DNA of 5,850 nt from an uncultured Actinomyces sp. (lineage in GTDB: Bacteria; Actinomycetota; Actinomycetes; Actinomycetales; Actinomycetaceae): assembly GCA_915069725.1 (NCBI GenBank), contig CAJZFF010000137.1:1-5850 (forward strand). Direction: 5' to 3'. This document shows positions 1 through 5,725 of this stretch, in pieces. The notes under the pieces are model-generated. The model did not search any database and was not told the origin of the DNA. It saw only the letters and a program-made list of their open reading frames with translations. Position 1 is the stretch's first letter. Every line of letters starts with the position of its first letter. The translations under genes were made by a program, and so were the position numbers.

Positions 1-1292
1 CCGCCACGCTGACCGCCTGCTCCGGCGGCTCCTCCGGCGACTCGGGACCCGCCGGAGGCGTCTACCTGCTCAATTTCAAACCGGAGGCCGAAGAGGCCTT
101 CAAGACCATCGCCGCCACCTACACGAACATGACCGGCGTTGCGGTCAAGGTCGTCACCGCCGCCTCCGGGAACTACGAGCAGACGCTTCAGAGCGAGGTT
201 GCCAAGTCCAACCCGCCGACCATTTTCAATATTAACGGCCCGGTCGGGCTCGCCACATGGAAGGACTACGCTCTCGATCTGTCCGATACGGACTTCGTCA
301 AGGCTCTCACCGACAAGTCGATGGCCCTGACCGATGATGAGGGCGTCGTCTACGGGACGCCGCTGGCGACCGAGGGGTACGGCATCATCTATAACGCCGC
401 GATTCTCGATAAGTATTTCGCCATGGAGGGGGCCAAGGCCTCCTCCGTTGAGGAGATCAAGAGCTTCGCCACGCTCAAGGAGGTTGCCGAGGACATCCAG
501 GAGAGGAAGGCCGAGCTCGGTGTCGAGGGGGCTTTCGCCTGCACCTCCCTGGCGTCCGGCGAGGACTGGCGGTGGCATACTCATCTGGCCAACTACCCCG
601 TCTTCTACGAGTTCCGAGACAAGGGGGTCACGGACACCCCGGACCTGGAGCTGACCTACTCGGACGACTACAAGCAGATCTTCGATCTCTACCTCAACAA
701 CTCCACGATCGCCCCCACCGAGGCCAGCGCCAAGACGGTCACCGACTCCATGGCCGACTTCGCCCTGGGCAAGGCCGCCATGGTCCAGAACGGCAACTGG
801 GGCTGGTCGCAGATCTCCGAGGTCTCCGGTAACACGGTCAAGGCCGAGGACGTCCACTTCATGCCGATCTACATCGGCGTCTCCGGCGAGGACAAGTCCA
901 ACATCGCCATCGGCACCGAGAACTACCTGACGATCAACTCCCAGGCCGCCGAGGGCGACCAGAAGGCCACCAAGGACTTCCTCACCTGGCTGTTCACCGA
1001 CGCCGAGGGCTCCAAGATGGCCGCCGAGAAGCTCAGCATCATCGCGCCCTACAAGGCATACGCCGAGCTGGCCCCCTCCGACCCGCTGGGCAAGGAGGTC
1101 TCCGCGGCCATCAACAACAAGGACCTCACGCCCGTCAAGTGGGTCTTCCCGACCTTCCCGAGCCAGGACTTCAAGGACCAGCTCGGCCAGCACCTGGCGC
1201 AGTACGCCTCCGGCAGTGAGGACTGGGCGAAGGTCAAGGACTTCTTCGTGACCACCTGGGCCTCTGAGAAGAAGTCGGCCAAGGAGGGCTGA
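1..1292 (+). CDS. Carbohydrate ABC transporter substrate-binding lipoprotein (family 1 SBP), 5' end missing
   Basis: Extracytoplasmic binding protein that would deliver a sugar to the two permeases encoded next. The frame is open from base 3 to the TGA at 1290-1292, giving 429 visible residues. The visible part begins ALTHOUGH cut with A-T-L-T-A-C, a lipobox whose Cys codon is 18-20, so nearly all of the signal peptide and the start codon lie upstream. A Gly/Ser-rich linker follows, then a strand (VYLLNFKPEAEEAFK) typical of COG1653/SBP_bac_1 proteins. Tyr/Trp-rich stretches in the middle and C-terminal half (for example GNWGWSQI) suit sugar-stacking surfaces. The mature length, about 424 residues, is normal for the family. 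The ATG at 129 is internal, because translation-like sequence including the lipobox continues upstream in frame. The ligand cannot be told from the sequence; an oligosaccharide is inferred from the permease type. Confidence 0.93.
   Translation, partial: ATLTACSGGSSGDSGPAGGVYLLNFKPEAEEAFKTIAATYTNMTGVAVKVVTAASGNYEQTLQSEVAKSNPPTIFNINGPVGLATWKDYALDLSDTDFVKALTDKSMALTDDEGVVYGTPLATEGYGIIYNAAILDKYFAMEGAKASSVEEIKSFATLKEVAEDIQERKAELGVEGAFACTSLASGEDWRWHTHLANYPVFYEFRDKGVTDTPDLELTYSDDYKQIFDLYLNNSTIAPTEASAKTVTDSMADFALGKAAMVQNGNWGWSQISEVSGNTVKAEDVHFMPIYIGVSGEDKSNIAIGTENYLTINSQAAEGDQKATKDFLTWLFTDAEGSKMAAEKLSIIAPYKAYAELAPSDPLGKEVSAAINNKDLTPVKWVFPTFPSQDFKDQLGQHLAQYASGSEDWAKVKDFFVTTWASEKKSAKEG
9..20 (+). other. 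Lipobox of the binding protein (L-T-A-C)
   Basis: The codons ctg-acc-gcc-tgc encode Leu-Thr-Ala-Cys, a match to the bacterial lipobox. Signal peptidase II would cleave before the Cys (codon 18-20), which would be lipidated and tether the protein to the outer face of the membrane. The Gly/Ser/Asp-rich sequence just after it is the usual flexible tether. The hydrophobic core of the signal peptide is outside the window. Confidence 0.8.
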
Positions 1293-1484
1293 CGCCGTCG
1301 AGTCGCCCAAGGCCGTTCAGGCCCGTCCGAGTGCGCGGATGACGGCGCGACGGCGACTCATCTCCCCATCCCCTCTCCGTCCGGGGCGGCGCGCCCGAAC
1401 GATCGATTCGTGCGTCGTCGCCTCGGTGGGAACCCCCTGCCACCCGGCCGCTTCAGCGGGTACCGGTCGCACCTCGAGGTAGAT
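1293..1484 (+). other. Spacer between binding-protein and permease genes, with inverted repeats
   Basis: This 192-base spacer holds no convincing gene. It has complementary segments: GAGTCGCC at 1300-1307 pairs with GGCGACTC at 1352-1359, and CGCCGTCG at 1293-1300 pairs with CGACGGCG at 1348-1355 as an alternative. These could fold into a stem with a loop of about 45 bases directly after the binding-protein stop codon. No T-tract follows, so it is not a standard Rho-independent terminator. In many sugar transport operons such spacers lower permease expression relative to the binding protein or stabilise the upstream mRNA; that role is inferred here. A separate promoter in this spacer cannot be excluded, but I see no convincing -35/-10 pair. 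Confidence 0.35.
1476..1480 (+). promoter_or_regulatory. Ribosome binding site deciding the first permease start
   Basis: GAGGT lies four bases before the ATG at 1485. The in-frame ATG at 1410 has no comparable site and would add 25 Arg/Gly/Pro-rich residues unlike the N terminus of a MalF-type permease, so 1485 is preferred. Confidence 0.65.
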
Positions 1485-2330
1485 ATGACCAAGGCACTGA
1501 AAAAGTTCTTCCCAGTATTTGCGGGGCCGACCCTGTTGGCCTTCATGATCGCGTTCATCGTCCCCTTCTTCATGGGGCTCTATCTCTCCTTCACCAAGTT
1601 CAGCACCCTCACCAATGCGCGGTTCGTGGGTACTGACAACTACGCCAGGGCCCTGGGGGAGCGCAGCGACTTCCCGCAGGCTCTCCTCTTCACCGCTGTC
1701 GTCTCGATCATCTCGATCATCACGGTGAACCTGGGGGCCTTCGCCCTGGCCTACTTCCTGACCCGCAAGCTGCGCGGCACCAACTTCTTCCGTGCCGTCT
1801 TCTTCATGCCCAACCTCATCGGCGGCATCGTCCTGGGTTACACCTGGCAGGTGATGCTTAACGCTCTCCTGCAGCGCTGGGGCCAGACGATCGTCAACGA
1901 CTGGCGACTGGGCCTGGCCGGACTGGTCATGCTCGTCAACTGGCAGCTCATGGGCTACATGATGGTCATCTACATCGCCGGTCTGCAGAATGTGCCGCCC
2001 GAGCTCATCGAGGCCTCGCAGATCGACGGCGCCAGCAGGTGGCAGACACTGCGCAACGTGACGCTGCCGATGATCATGCCCTCGATCACCATCTGCCTGT
2101 TCCTCACTCTGGCCAACACCTTCAAGATGTACGACCAGAACCTCGCCCTGACCAACGGTGCGCCCGCTAAGCAGACTCAGATGGCCGCGCTCAGCATCGT
2201 CAACACGATGTACAAGAAGATCGGTCAGGAGGGCGTCGCCCAGGCCGAGGCCGTCATCTTCTTCCTCATCGTCGCCGCCATCGCTCTCATCCAGCTGAGC
2301 GCCACTCGTTCCAAGGAGGTCGACGCGTGA
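1485..2330 (+). CDS. Sugar ABC transporter permease, MalF/UgpA-like (CUT1)
   Basis: Inner-membrane permease of 281 residues, one half of the transport channel. Hydrophobic segments lie at about residues 10-34, 67-92, 103-127, 143-167, 197-219 and 253-273, the six-helix plan of the smaller UgpA-type permeases. The EAA loop that docks onto the ATPase is clear at 173-195: E-L-I-E-A-S-Q-I-D-G-A (Gly182), ending in T-L-P (Pro195). The FFRAVFFMPNLIGG segment (101-114) is also typical. The gene follows the binding-protein gene after a 192-base spacer and overlaps the next permease by four bases, so the two permeases are almost certainly co-translated as a heterodimer. The substrate is unknown. The start at 1485 is set by the ribosome binding site and by the membrane-protein-like N terminus (MTKALKKFFPVFAGP). 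Confidence 0.94.
   Translation: MTKALKKFFPVFAGPTLLAFMIAFIVPFFMGLYLSFTKFSTLTNARFVGTDNYARALGERSDFPQALLFTAVVSIISIITVNLGAFALAYFLTRKLRGTNFFRAVFFMPNLIGGIVLGYTWQVMLNALLQRWGQTIVNDWRLGLAGLVMLVNWQLMGYMMVIYIAGLQNVPPELIEASQIDGASRWQTLRNVTLPMIMPSITICLFLTLANTFKMYDQNLALTNGAPAKQTQMAALSIVNTMYKKIGQEGVAQAEAVIFFLIVAAIALIQLSATRSKEVDA
2313..2320 (+). promoter_or_regulatory. Strong ribosome binding site for the second permease
   Basis: AAGGAGGT, a near-complete match to the anti-Shine-Dalgarno, lies six bases before the GTG at 2327 and inside the end of the first permease gene. It fixes the GTG start and, with the GTGA overlap, points to translational coupling. Confidence 0.85.
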
Positions 2331-3223
2331 GCACCGCCGTCAAGACTCAGTCCCCCGCTTCCGCCACCCCTGTCGGTCAGAAGGCCGCTCCGCAGACAAC
2401 GGGGCAGAAGACACTCGTGGGGCTGCTGGCCGTCCTGGCCTTCGTTTGGGTCATTCCGCTGGCCTTCATCGTCATCAACTCCTTCAAGGGCAAGTTCTAC
2501 ATCTCCGACAGCCCCTTCGCCCTGCCGACGGCGAAGACCTTCGCCGGCCTGGACAACTACGCCACCGGCCTGGCCCTGTCGGGCTTCGCCAGCGCCATGG
2601 GCTGGTCGCTGTTCATCACTGTGGGCTCCGTCGTCGTCATCGTGTTCCTCACGGCGATGACCGCCTACTACATCACCCGCATCAAGACGTGGTGGACCTC
2701 CATGATCTACTACGCCTTCGCCTTCTCCATGATCGCTCCCTTCCAGATGGTCATGTTCCCCACCGTCAAGGTGGCCGACCAGCTCGGCCTGGCCACGCCC
2801 TGGGGCATGATCGTCCTCTACCTCGGTTTCGGTGGGGGGCTGTCGGTGTTCCTGTTCGCCGGTTTCATCAAGTCGATCCCCATGGAGATCGAGGAGGCCG
2901 CCTACATGGACGGCTGCTCGCCCCTGCAGACCTACTTCAAGGTGGTCATGCCGCTGCTCAAGCCGACGGCGGTCACGGTGGCGATCCTCAACGCCATGTG
3001 GGTGTGGAACGACTTCCTCCTGCCCAACCTCGTCATCGGCCAGGACGAGCGCTACAAGACGGTTCCGATCGTCATCCAGTCCCTCGTCGGCTCCAACGGC
3101 AACCGGGACATGGGTGCCCAGATGGCCATGCTCGTCTTCGCCATCGTCCCGATCGTCGCCTTCTACCTCTTCGGTCAGAAGCACATCATCGAGGGTGTGG
3201 CCGCGGGGGCGGTCAAGGGCTGA
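2327..3223 (+). CDS. Sugar ABC transporter permease, MalG/UgpE-like (CUT1)
   Basis: Inner-membrane permease of 298 residues, the partner of the preceding permease. A polar N-terminal tail of about 28 residues precedes the first membrane segment (29-51); others lie near 90-113, 125-148, 158-180, 202-222 and 260-283. The EAA loop begins E190-A-A-Y-M-D-G196 and continues to the M-P-L-L-K-P stretch, as expected for the ATPase contact. The C terminus (H-I-I-E-G-V-A-A-G-A-V-K-G) is a hallmark of MalG-type CUT1 permeases. It starts with GTG, overlapping the upstream TGA in GTGA, behind a strong ribosome binding site. No ATPase gene follows; a DUF624 gene does, after a long hairpin. Substrate unknown. 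Confidence 0.95.
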   Translation: MSTAVKTQSPASATPVGQKAAPQTTGQKTLVGLLAVLAFVWVIPLAFIVINSFKGKFYISDSPFALPTAKTFAGLDNYATGLALSGFASAMGWSLFITVGSVVVIVFLTAMTAYYITRIKTWWTSMIYYAFAFSMIAPFQMVMFPTVKVADQLGLATPWGMIVLYLGFGGGLSVFLFAGFIKSIPMEIEEAAYMDGCSPLQTYFKVVMPLLKPTAVTVAILNAMWVWNDFLLPNLVIGQDERYKTVPIVIQSLVGSNGNRDMGAQMAMLVFAIVPIVAFYLFGQKHIIEGVAAGAVKG

Positions 3224-3240
3224 TACGTCTACCCGCGTCC

Positions 3241-3294
3241 TGATACGGGCGGTTCTCAAGGCCCCGCTTCCGGCCTGGAGAACCGCCCGTATCA
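3241..3294 (+). terminator. Long hairpin after the second permease (terminator or processing/attenuation element)
   Basis: The left arm (3241-3263) and right arm (3272-3294) are complementary at 22 of 23 positions, with the first 17 (TGATACGGGCGGTTCTC) perfect, around an 8-base loop (3264-3271). It starts 17 bases after the permease stop codon. No T-run follows (next bases TGTCCACC), so it lacks the classical Rho-independent tail, although many actinobacterial terminators have none. It ends 29 bases before the ribosome binding site of the DUF624 gene, so it could end the transporter transcript, give partial read-through, or protect the upstream mRNA from 3' decay. Confidence 0.6.
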
Positions 3295-3323
3295 TGTCCA
3301 CCTGTTACTGCCGAGTCCCCACG

Positions 3324-3329
3324 AAGGAG
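3324..3329 (+). promoter_or_regulatory. Ribosome binding site for the DUF624 gene
   Basis: AAGGAG lies five bases before the GTG at 3335 and supports that GTG as the start; no ATG in the frame is better placed. Confidence 0.75.
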
Positions 3330-3334
3330 CCCCT

Positions 3335-3991
3335 GTGGCGCTGTTCCCCGGCCCTGACAGCCCGGCCTACCGGGCCTGGTCCGCAGCGGCGGATGTCGTC
3401 ATCCTCAACGTCCTCACCCTGGCGGGCTGCCTGCCGGTGGTGACGGCCGGAGCCGCTTTGTCCGCATGCGCTCGTATCACCATGGACATGGTGCGCGACG
3501 AGGACGGCTACATCGTTCGCACGTGGTGGCGGATTTTCCGCGGTGAACTGATCCGGTCGTTGGCCTGGTGGCTTCCGACGGTTGGGGTGCTTGCGCTGGC
3601 CGTATGGGAGAACCGGACGGTCGCAGCGGGCGCCGAGAGCGGGGCGATCGGCGCGAATCCCGCTGGGCTCGGCGCGCTCTCGGGCCTCCTGCTGGCCGGC
3701 GGCGCCATCGTGGTCGGCGTGCTCGTCTGGCTCGTGCCCCTGACGGCGCGTTTCGAGAATACGACGGCGGCGCACGCGGCCAACGCGGTGAGACTGGCGG
3801 TCGGCTGTCTCGGGCGGACCGCGACATGTCTGGTCGTGACGTCCGCCCCTGCGATCCTGGCCTGCGCAGTGCCGCAGTCCAGGGCGGCCGTGATGTGGTT
3901 CATGGTGTTGCTGGGGCTCGCCTTCCAGGGATACCTCATGGCTCTCATCCAGCGCAGTGTTATCGACCGTTTGCGCCGCGCCTCCGGCTGA
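3335..3991 (+). CDS. DUF624/YesL-family integral membrane protein
   Basis: A 218-residue membrane protein that fits the DUF624 (YesL) family, often found next to CUT1 sugar transporter genes in Firmicutes and Actinobacteria. Its biochemical function is not established. Hydrophobic segments lie at about 18-45, 76-91, 115-137, 163-180 and 184-205. Family-like features are the L-P-V-V-T-A-G-A stretch at 33-40, a charged loop after the first segments (D51-M-V-R-D-E-D-G-Y59) leading into W64-W-R-I-F-R-G, and R-F-E-N at 139-142. Length matches the family. It lies 111 bases after the permease stop, with the hairpin in between, so it may be the last gene of the transporter operon at reduced expression, or may have its own promoter. 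The family call rests on motif recognition, not on a profile search. Confidence 0.8.
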   Translation: MALFPGPDSPAYRAWSAAADVVILNVLTLAGCLPVVTAGAALSACARITMDMVRDEDGYIVRTWWRIFRGELIRSLAWWLPTVGVLALAVWENRTVAAGAESGAIGANPAGLGALSGLLLAGGAIVVGVLVWLVPLTARFENTTAAHAANAVRLAVGCLGRTATCLVVTSAPAILACAVPQSRAAVMWFMVLLGLAFQGYLMALIQRSVIDRLRRASG

Positions 3992-4007
3992 GCCCGACGG
4001 CTGAGCC
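3985..4007 (+). repeat. Short direct repeat at the end of the DUF624 gene
   Basis: The 10-mer CGGCTGAGCC occurs at 3985-3994, containing the TGA stop codon, and again at 3998-4007. This looks like a small local duplication; no function is implied. Confidence 0.5.
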
Positions 4008-4020
4008 GATGTCGTCGGGC
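3992..4020 (+). terminator. Possible terminator stem-loop after the DUF624 gene
   Basis: GCCCGACG at 3992-3999 is perfectly complementary to CGTCGGGC at 4013-4020, with a 13-base loop, immediately after the TGA at 3989-3991. No T-tract follows. Position and GC content favour a transcript end, but an 8-base stem in GC-rich DNA can arise by chance. Confidence 0.4.
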
Positions 4021-4225
4021 ATCGCCGGGGCCACTGGGTGCATGGGGAGGAGTGCCCGCCTTCGCGCCGCCCTGTCAGCCGCATGGCGGATTACAGTGAA
4101 GTGGCAGGAATTGGCAGTGACTCATGACCGTCGGATGCCGGTGCGGCCGGATGGGGAGCAGGGCCTGGTCCGCCTCCGCTCGGGCGACCCGCCGACCGGT
4201 GCACGACCACTCGTGGAAGAGGAGT
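4021..4225 (+). other. Intergenic region before the unrecognised membrane protein gene
   Basis: Beyond the stem-loop at its left edge, I see no gene, tRNA or convincing promoter here. A TTGGCA at 4111-4116 resembles a -35 element but has no acceptable -10 box at 16-18 bases. The right part (4124-4225) can be read in frame with the next gene, but it encodes an Arg/Ser-rich stretch unlike the rest of that protein and is treated as untranslated. Confidence 0.4.
4217..4224 (+). promoter_or_regulatory. Candidate ribosome binding site for the membrane protein gene
   Basis: AAGAGGAG ends one base before the ATG at 4226. The motif is good but the spacing is short, so it supports this start only moderately. 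GAGAGG at 4309-4314 upstream of an in-frame GTG at 4325 is the main alternative. Confidence 0.45.
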
Positions 4226-5518
4226 ATGGGACAGGACGTCGACCCTTCTGCGGCCGACGCGGAACGGCCCTCCGCCCGCGTCGGCCCGTTAACGCTCGAG
4301 CCCTTCCTGAGAGGTCGGGCGAGTGTGAAGACGGGCAGCCCGGCAGGCCCCCGGCTCATCCTGCGCCGATCGATCGTTGCGAGAGCCATCGCCGGGATCA
4401 TCGCGATCCCCGCCGCTGCTCAGCAAGTGCTCTCCGCCCCATGGTTGATCGGCCAGCTTCTGGGGAGGGGCGCCCCGGGGGTCGGTTTCTTTTTCATCGT
4501 CTTCGTGAATCTCCCGGTGCTGCTGTGGAGTATGAATGTGTTGCGGTGCCGAACGGTTATGAGCGCTTGCGGTATTGACATGCGTCGTCTGCTCCGCACG
4601 GAGAGACGGCCATGGCCGGCGACGCGCTCGGGCTTCGCCGTCTCGGGAGTCAGGGCTGATGTACGGGATTCGGATGGCTTTCACTCTTTTTATATCCAAC
4701 GGTGCCGATTGATTCTCGTCAATGGCGTCCTCGATGATGTCAGGAGAATGCCGGGATGCGTCTTCGGCGGAACGCTCCGGATATTCGGCGAGAACTGCGA
4801 GACCAGAGCCCGTTTCGCCCTGGAGAGGATCTGGGCATTCGCGGTCGCCCAGGGCTGGATCGTTTCCGATCCGGCCCTCGTCGCGGTCGATCCCGCGCTC
4901 GCGCAGGCGTGCTCGGATCAGGGTTCGCAGGACGTCCGGACCGCACGAAGCGCGGTGGACGACGAACCGCTGGTCTACGATGCTCCCGCCTGGGGCCGGC
5001 TCCTGGAGTCCGTTTTGGACGGCGGGGCGACCCTCATCTGCACGGGGGCGGTCTTCGTCGCGGTCGCGGGCCTGATGCTGAGTCAGCCCGCTCGCAACAA
5101 CGTGAATACTGCCGTGGGACTCCTCGGCCTGGTTCTCGGGGCGGCTGCAGTGGTGTTTCCTCTGGTCAAAATGAGTATGTGCTTCCGGAAGACCGTCGTG
5201 GATCGTGGAGCGATTCGTGCAGGTGGAAAGAAGTATGGGTGGCCCGATTCCCGCTTGAACCTGTACGTGGCCGGAGATCGGGTCGTCATGGTCGATCGTG
5301 AAGGAATACCCGTTCCTCTGCTCGGGACAGGCGGCGCATCCGGTGGGTTCGCCCGTCGCGAGAAAACGGCCGCTGCGCAGTGCGAGGAGATCTGGAGCTG
5401 GGGCGTGGCCGTCGGCGCCACCGGCGAGACCGGTCACTACATTCCCCTGCGGAGCGGTGAGCAGCAGCGCGAGCGCGAGGTCTTCGAACGGCGCGCCGGT
5501 CTGGTGTTCGACCGCTGA
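4226..5518 (+). CDS. Unrecognised membrane protein, apparent tandem [2 TM + PH-like] architecture
   Basis: I do not recognise this 430-residue protein as a named gene. It has a polar N-terminal tail (1-49), a hydrophobic pair (about 54-76 and 86-106), a soluble region (108-265), a second pair (about 268-286 and 294-314) and a soluble C-terminal part (315-430). Each soluble part begins with a similar layout: R-T-V/K-T-V plus a Gly, then W-P (W130-P131; W339-P340). Each also holds a similar helix: E200-R-I-W-A-F-A-V-A-Q-G210 and E387-E-I-W-S-W-G-V-A-V-G397, identical at 6 of 11 positions. The pattern of two membrane segments followed by a W-containing strand region and a closing helix resembles bacterial PH-domain membrane proteins (bPH type); this family link is inference. 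The start is uncertain: ATG 4226 has a close AGGAG, ATG 4124 would add 34 basic residues, and GTG 4325 would remove 33. The gene uses more A/T-rich codons near 4480-4760 than the transporter genes do. Its position before purA suggests no clear role. Confidence 0.72.
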   Translation: MGQDVDPSAADAERPSARVGPLTLEPFLRGRASVKTGSPAGPRLILRRSIVARAIAGIIAIPAAAQQVLSAPWLIGQLLGRGAPGVGFFFIVFVNLPVLLWSMNVLRCRTVMSACGIDMRRLLRTERRPWPATRSGFAVSGVRADVRDSDGFHSFYIQRCRLILVNGVLDDVRRMPGCVFGGTLRIFGENCETRARFALERIWAFAVAQGWIVSDPALVAVDPALAQACSDQGSQDVRTARSAVDDEPLVYDAPAWGRLLESVLDGGATLICTGAVFVAVAGLMLSQPARNNVNTAVGLLGLVLGAAAVVFPLVKMSMCFRKTVVDRGAIRAGGKKYGWPDSRLNLYVAGDRVVMVDREGIPVPLLGTGGASGGFARREKTAAAQCEEIWSWGVAVGATGETGHYIPLRSGEQQREREVFERRAGLVFDR

Positions 5519-5523
5519 TCCGG

Positions 5524-5566
5524 GTGCGCAGCCGCGCGTATCGAGACGGGCGCGCGCCGGGCGCAC
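5524..5566 (+). terminator. GC-rich inverted repeats after the membrane protein gene
   Basis: GTGCGC at 5524-5529 can pair with GCGCAC at 5561-5566, and CGCGCG at 5533-5538 with CGCGCG at 5551-5556, just after the TGA at 5516-5518. The stems are interrupted and no T-tract follows. This may be a transcript end, but the sequence is so GC-rich that alternative foldings are equally possible. Confidence 0.25.
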
Positions 5567-5668
5567 GCGGACTCATCGCGCCTGCTTCGGCGCCGGCAGT
5601 GCCCTCGGCATCCGCCTCTTCGGCGTCGACCGCCCCGGAACCGCGACCTGTTCGGCGCGGGTCTCCGG

Positions 5669-5674
5669 TAGTCT
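5669..5674 (+). promoter_or_regulatory. Possible -10 element of a purA promoter
   Basis: TAGTCT, inside GGTAGTCTGGG, resembles an actinobacterial -10 hexamer (TAnnnT) and lies about 50 bases before the purA start, giving a leader of roughly 40-45 bases. The -35 region 17 bases upstream (near 5646-5651) is not close to TTGACA. The 207-base gap between the previous stop and purA leaves room for an independent promoter. I see no recognisable riboswitch in the gap. Confidence 0.35.
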
Positions 5675-5712
5675 GGGCGGCGGCGTGGCCACCGTCATGC
5701 CGCCGTCGCAAT

Positions 5713-5717
5713 AGGAG
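5713..5717 (+). promoter_or_regulatory. Ribosome binding site for purA
   Basis: AGGAG lies eight bases before the ATG at 5726. An in-frame ATG at 5720 is only two bases away from it, too close for efficient initiation, so 5726 is chosen; this also puts the catalytic residues at their usual numbers. Confidence 0.75.
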
Positions 5718-5725
5718 AGATGCCC

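Noticed and set aside
129..131. ATG at 129 as start of the binding protein
   Set aside because: The frame is open to the left edge and encodes a lipobox and the normal first strand of the mature protein upstream of this codon.
1397..1412. CGAACGATCGATTCG as a LacI-type operator
   Set aside because: It has CGAA/TTCG ends but the three inner pairs on each side do not match in a true palindrome, and it lacks the usual central CG symmetry.
1410..1484. Extended N terminus of the first permease from the ATG at 1410
   Set aside because: The added residues are Arg/Gly/Pro-rich, there is no ribosome binding site, and the ATG at 1485 has one.
2225..3301. 358-codon open frame on the minus strand
   Set aside because: It lies opposite the second permease and is a low-complexity Asp/His/Gly/Arg-rich translation, typical of an antisense shadow in GC-rich DNA. 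The + strand frame has EAA loops and membrane segments.
3305..4084. 259-codon open frame on the minus strand
   Set aside because: It is antisense to the DUF624 gene and shows shadow composition (His/Arg/Gly/Pro-rich) without a recognisable domain.
4111..4116. TTGGCA as a -35 promoter element
   Set aside because: No TAnnnT-like hexamer occurs 16-18 bases downstream.
4289..5566. 425-codon open frame on the minus strand
   Set aside because: It is antisense to the membrane protein gene, rich in Arg/Pro/Gly/Asp/His with no hydrophobic segments or recognisable motifs. The + strand frame has coherent membrane segments, a repeated motif and a plausible ribosome binding site.
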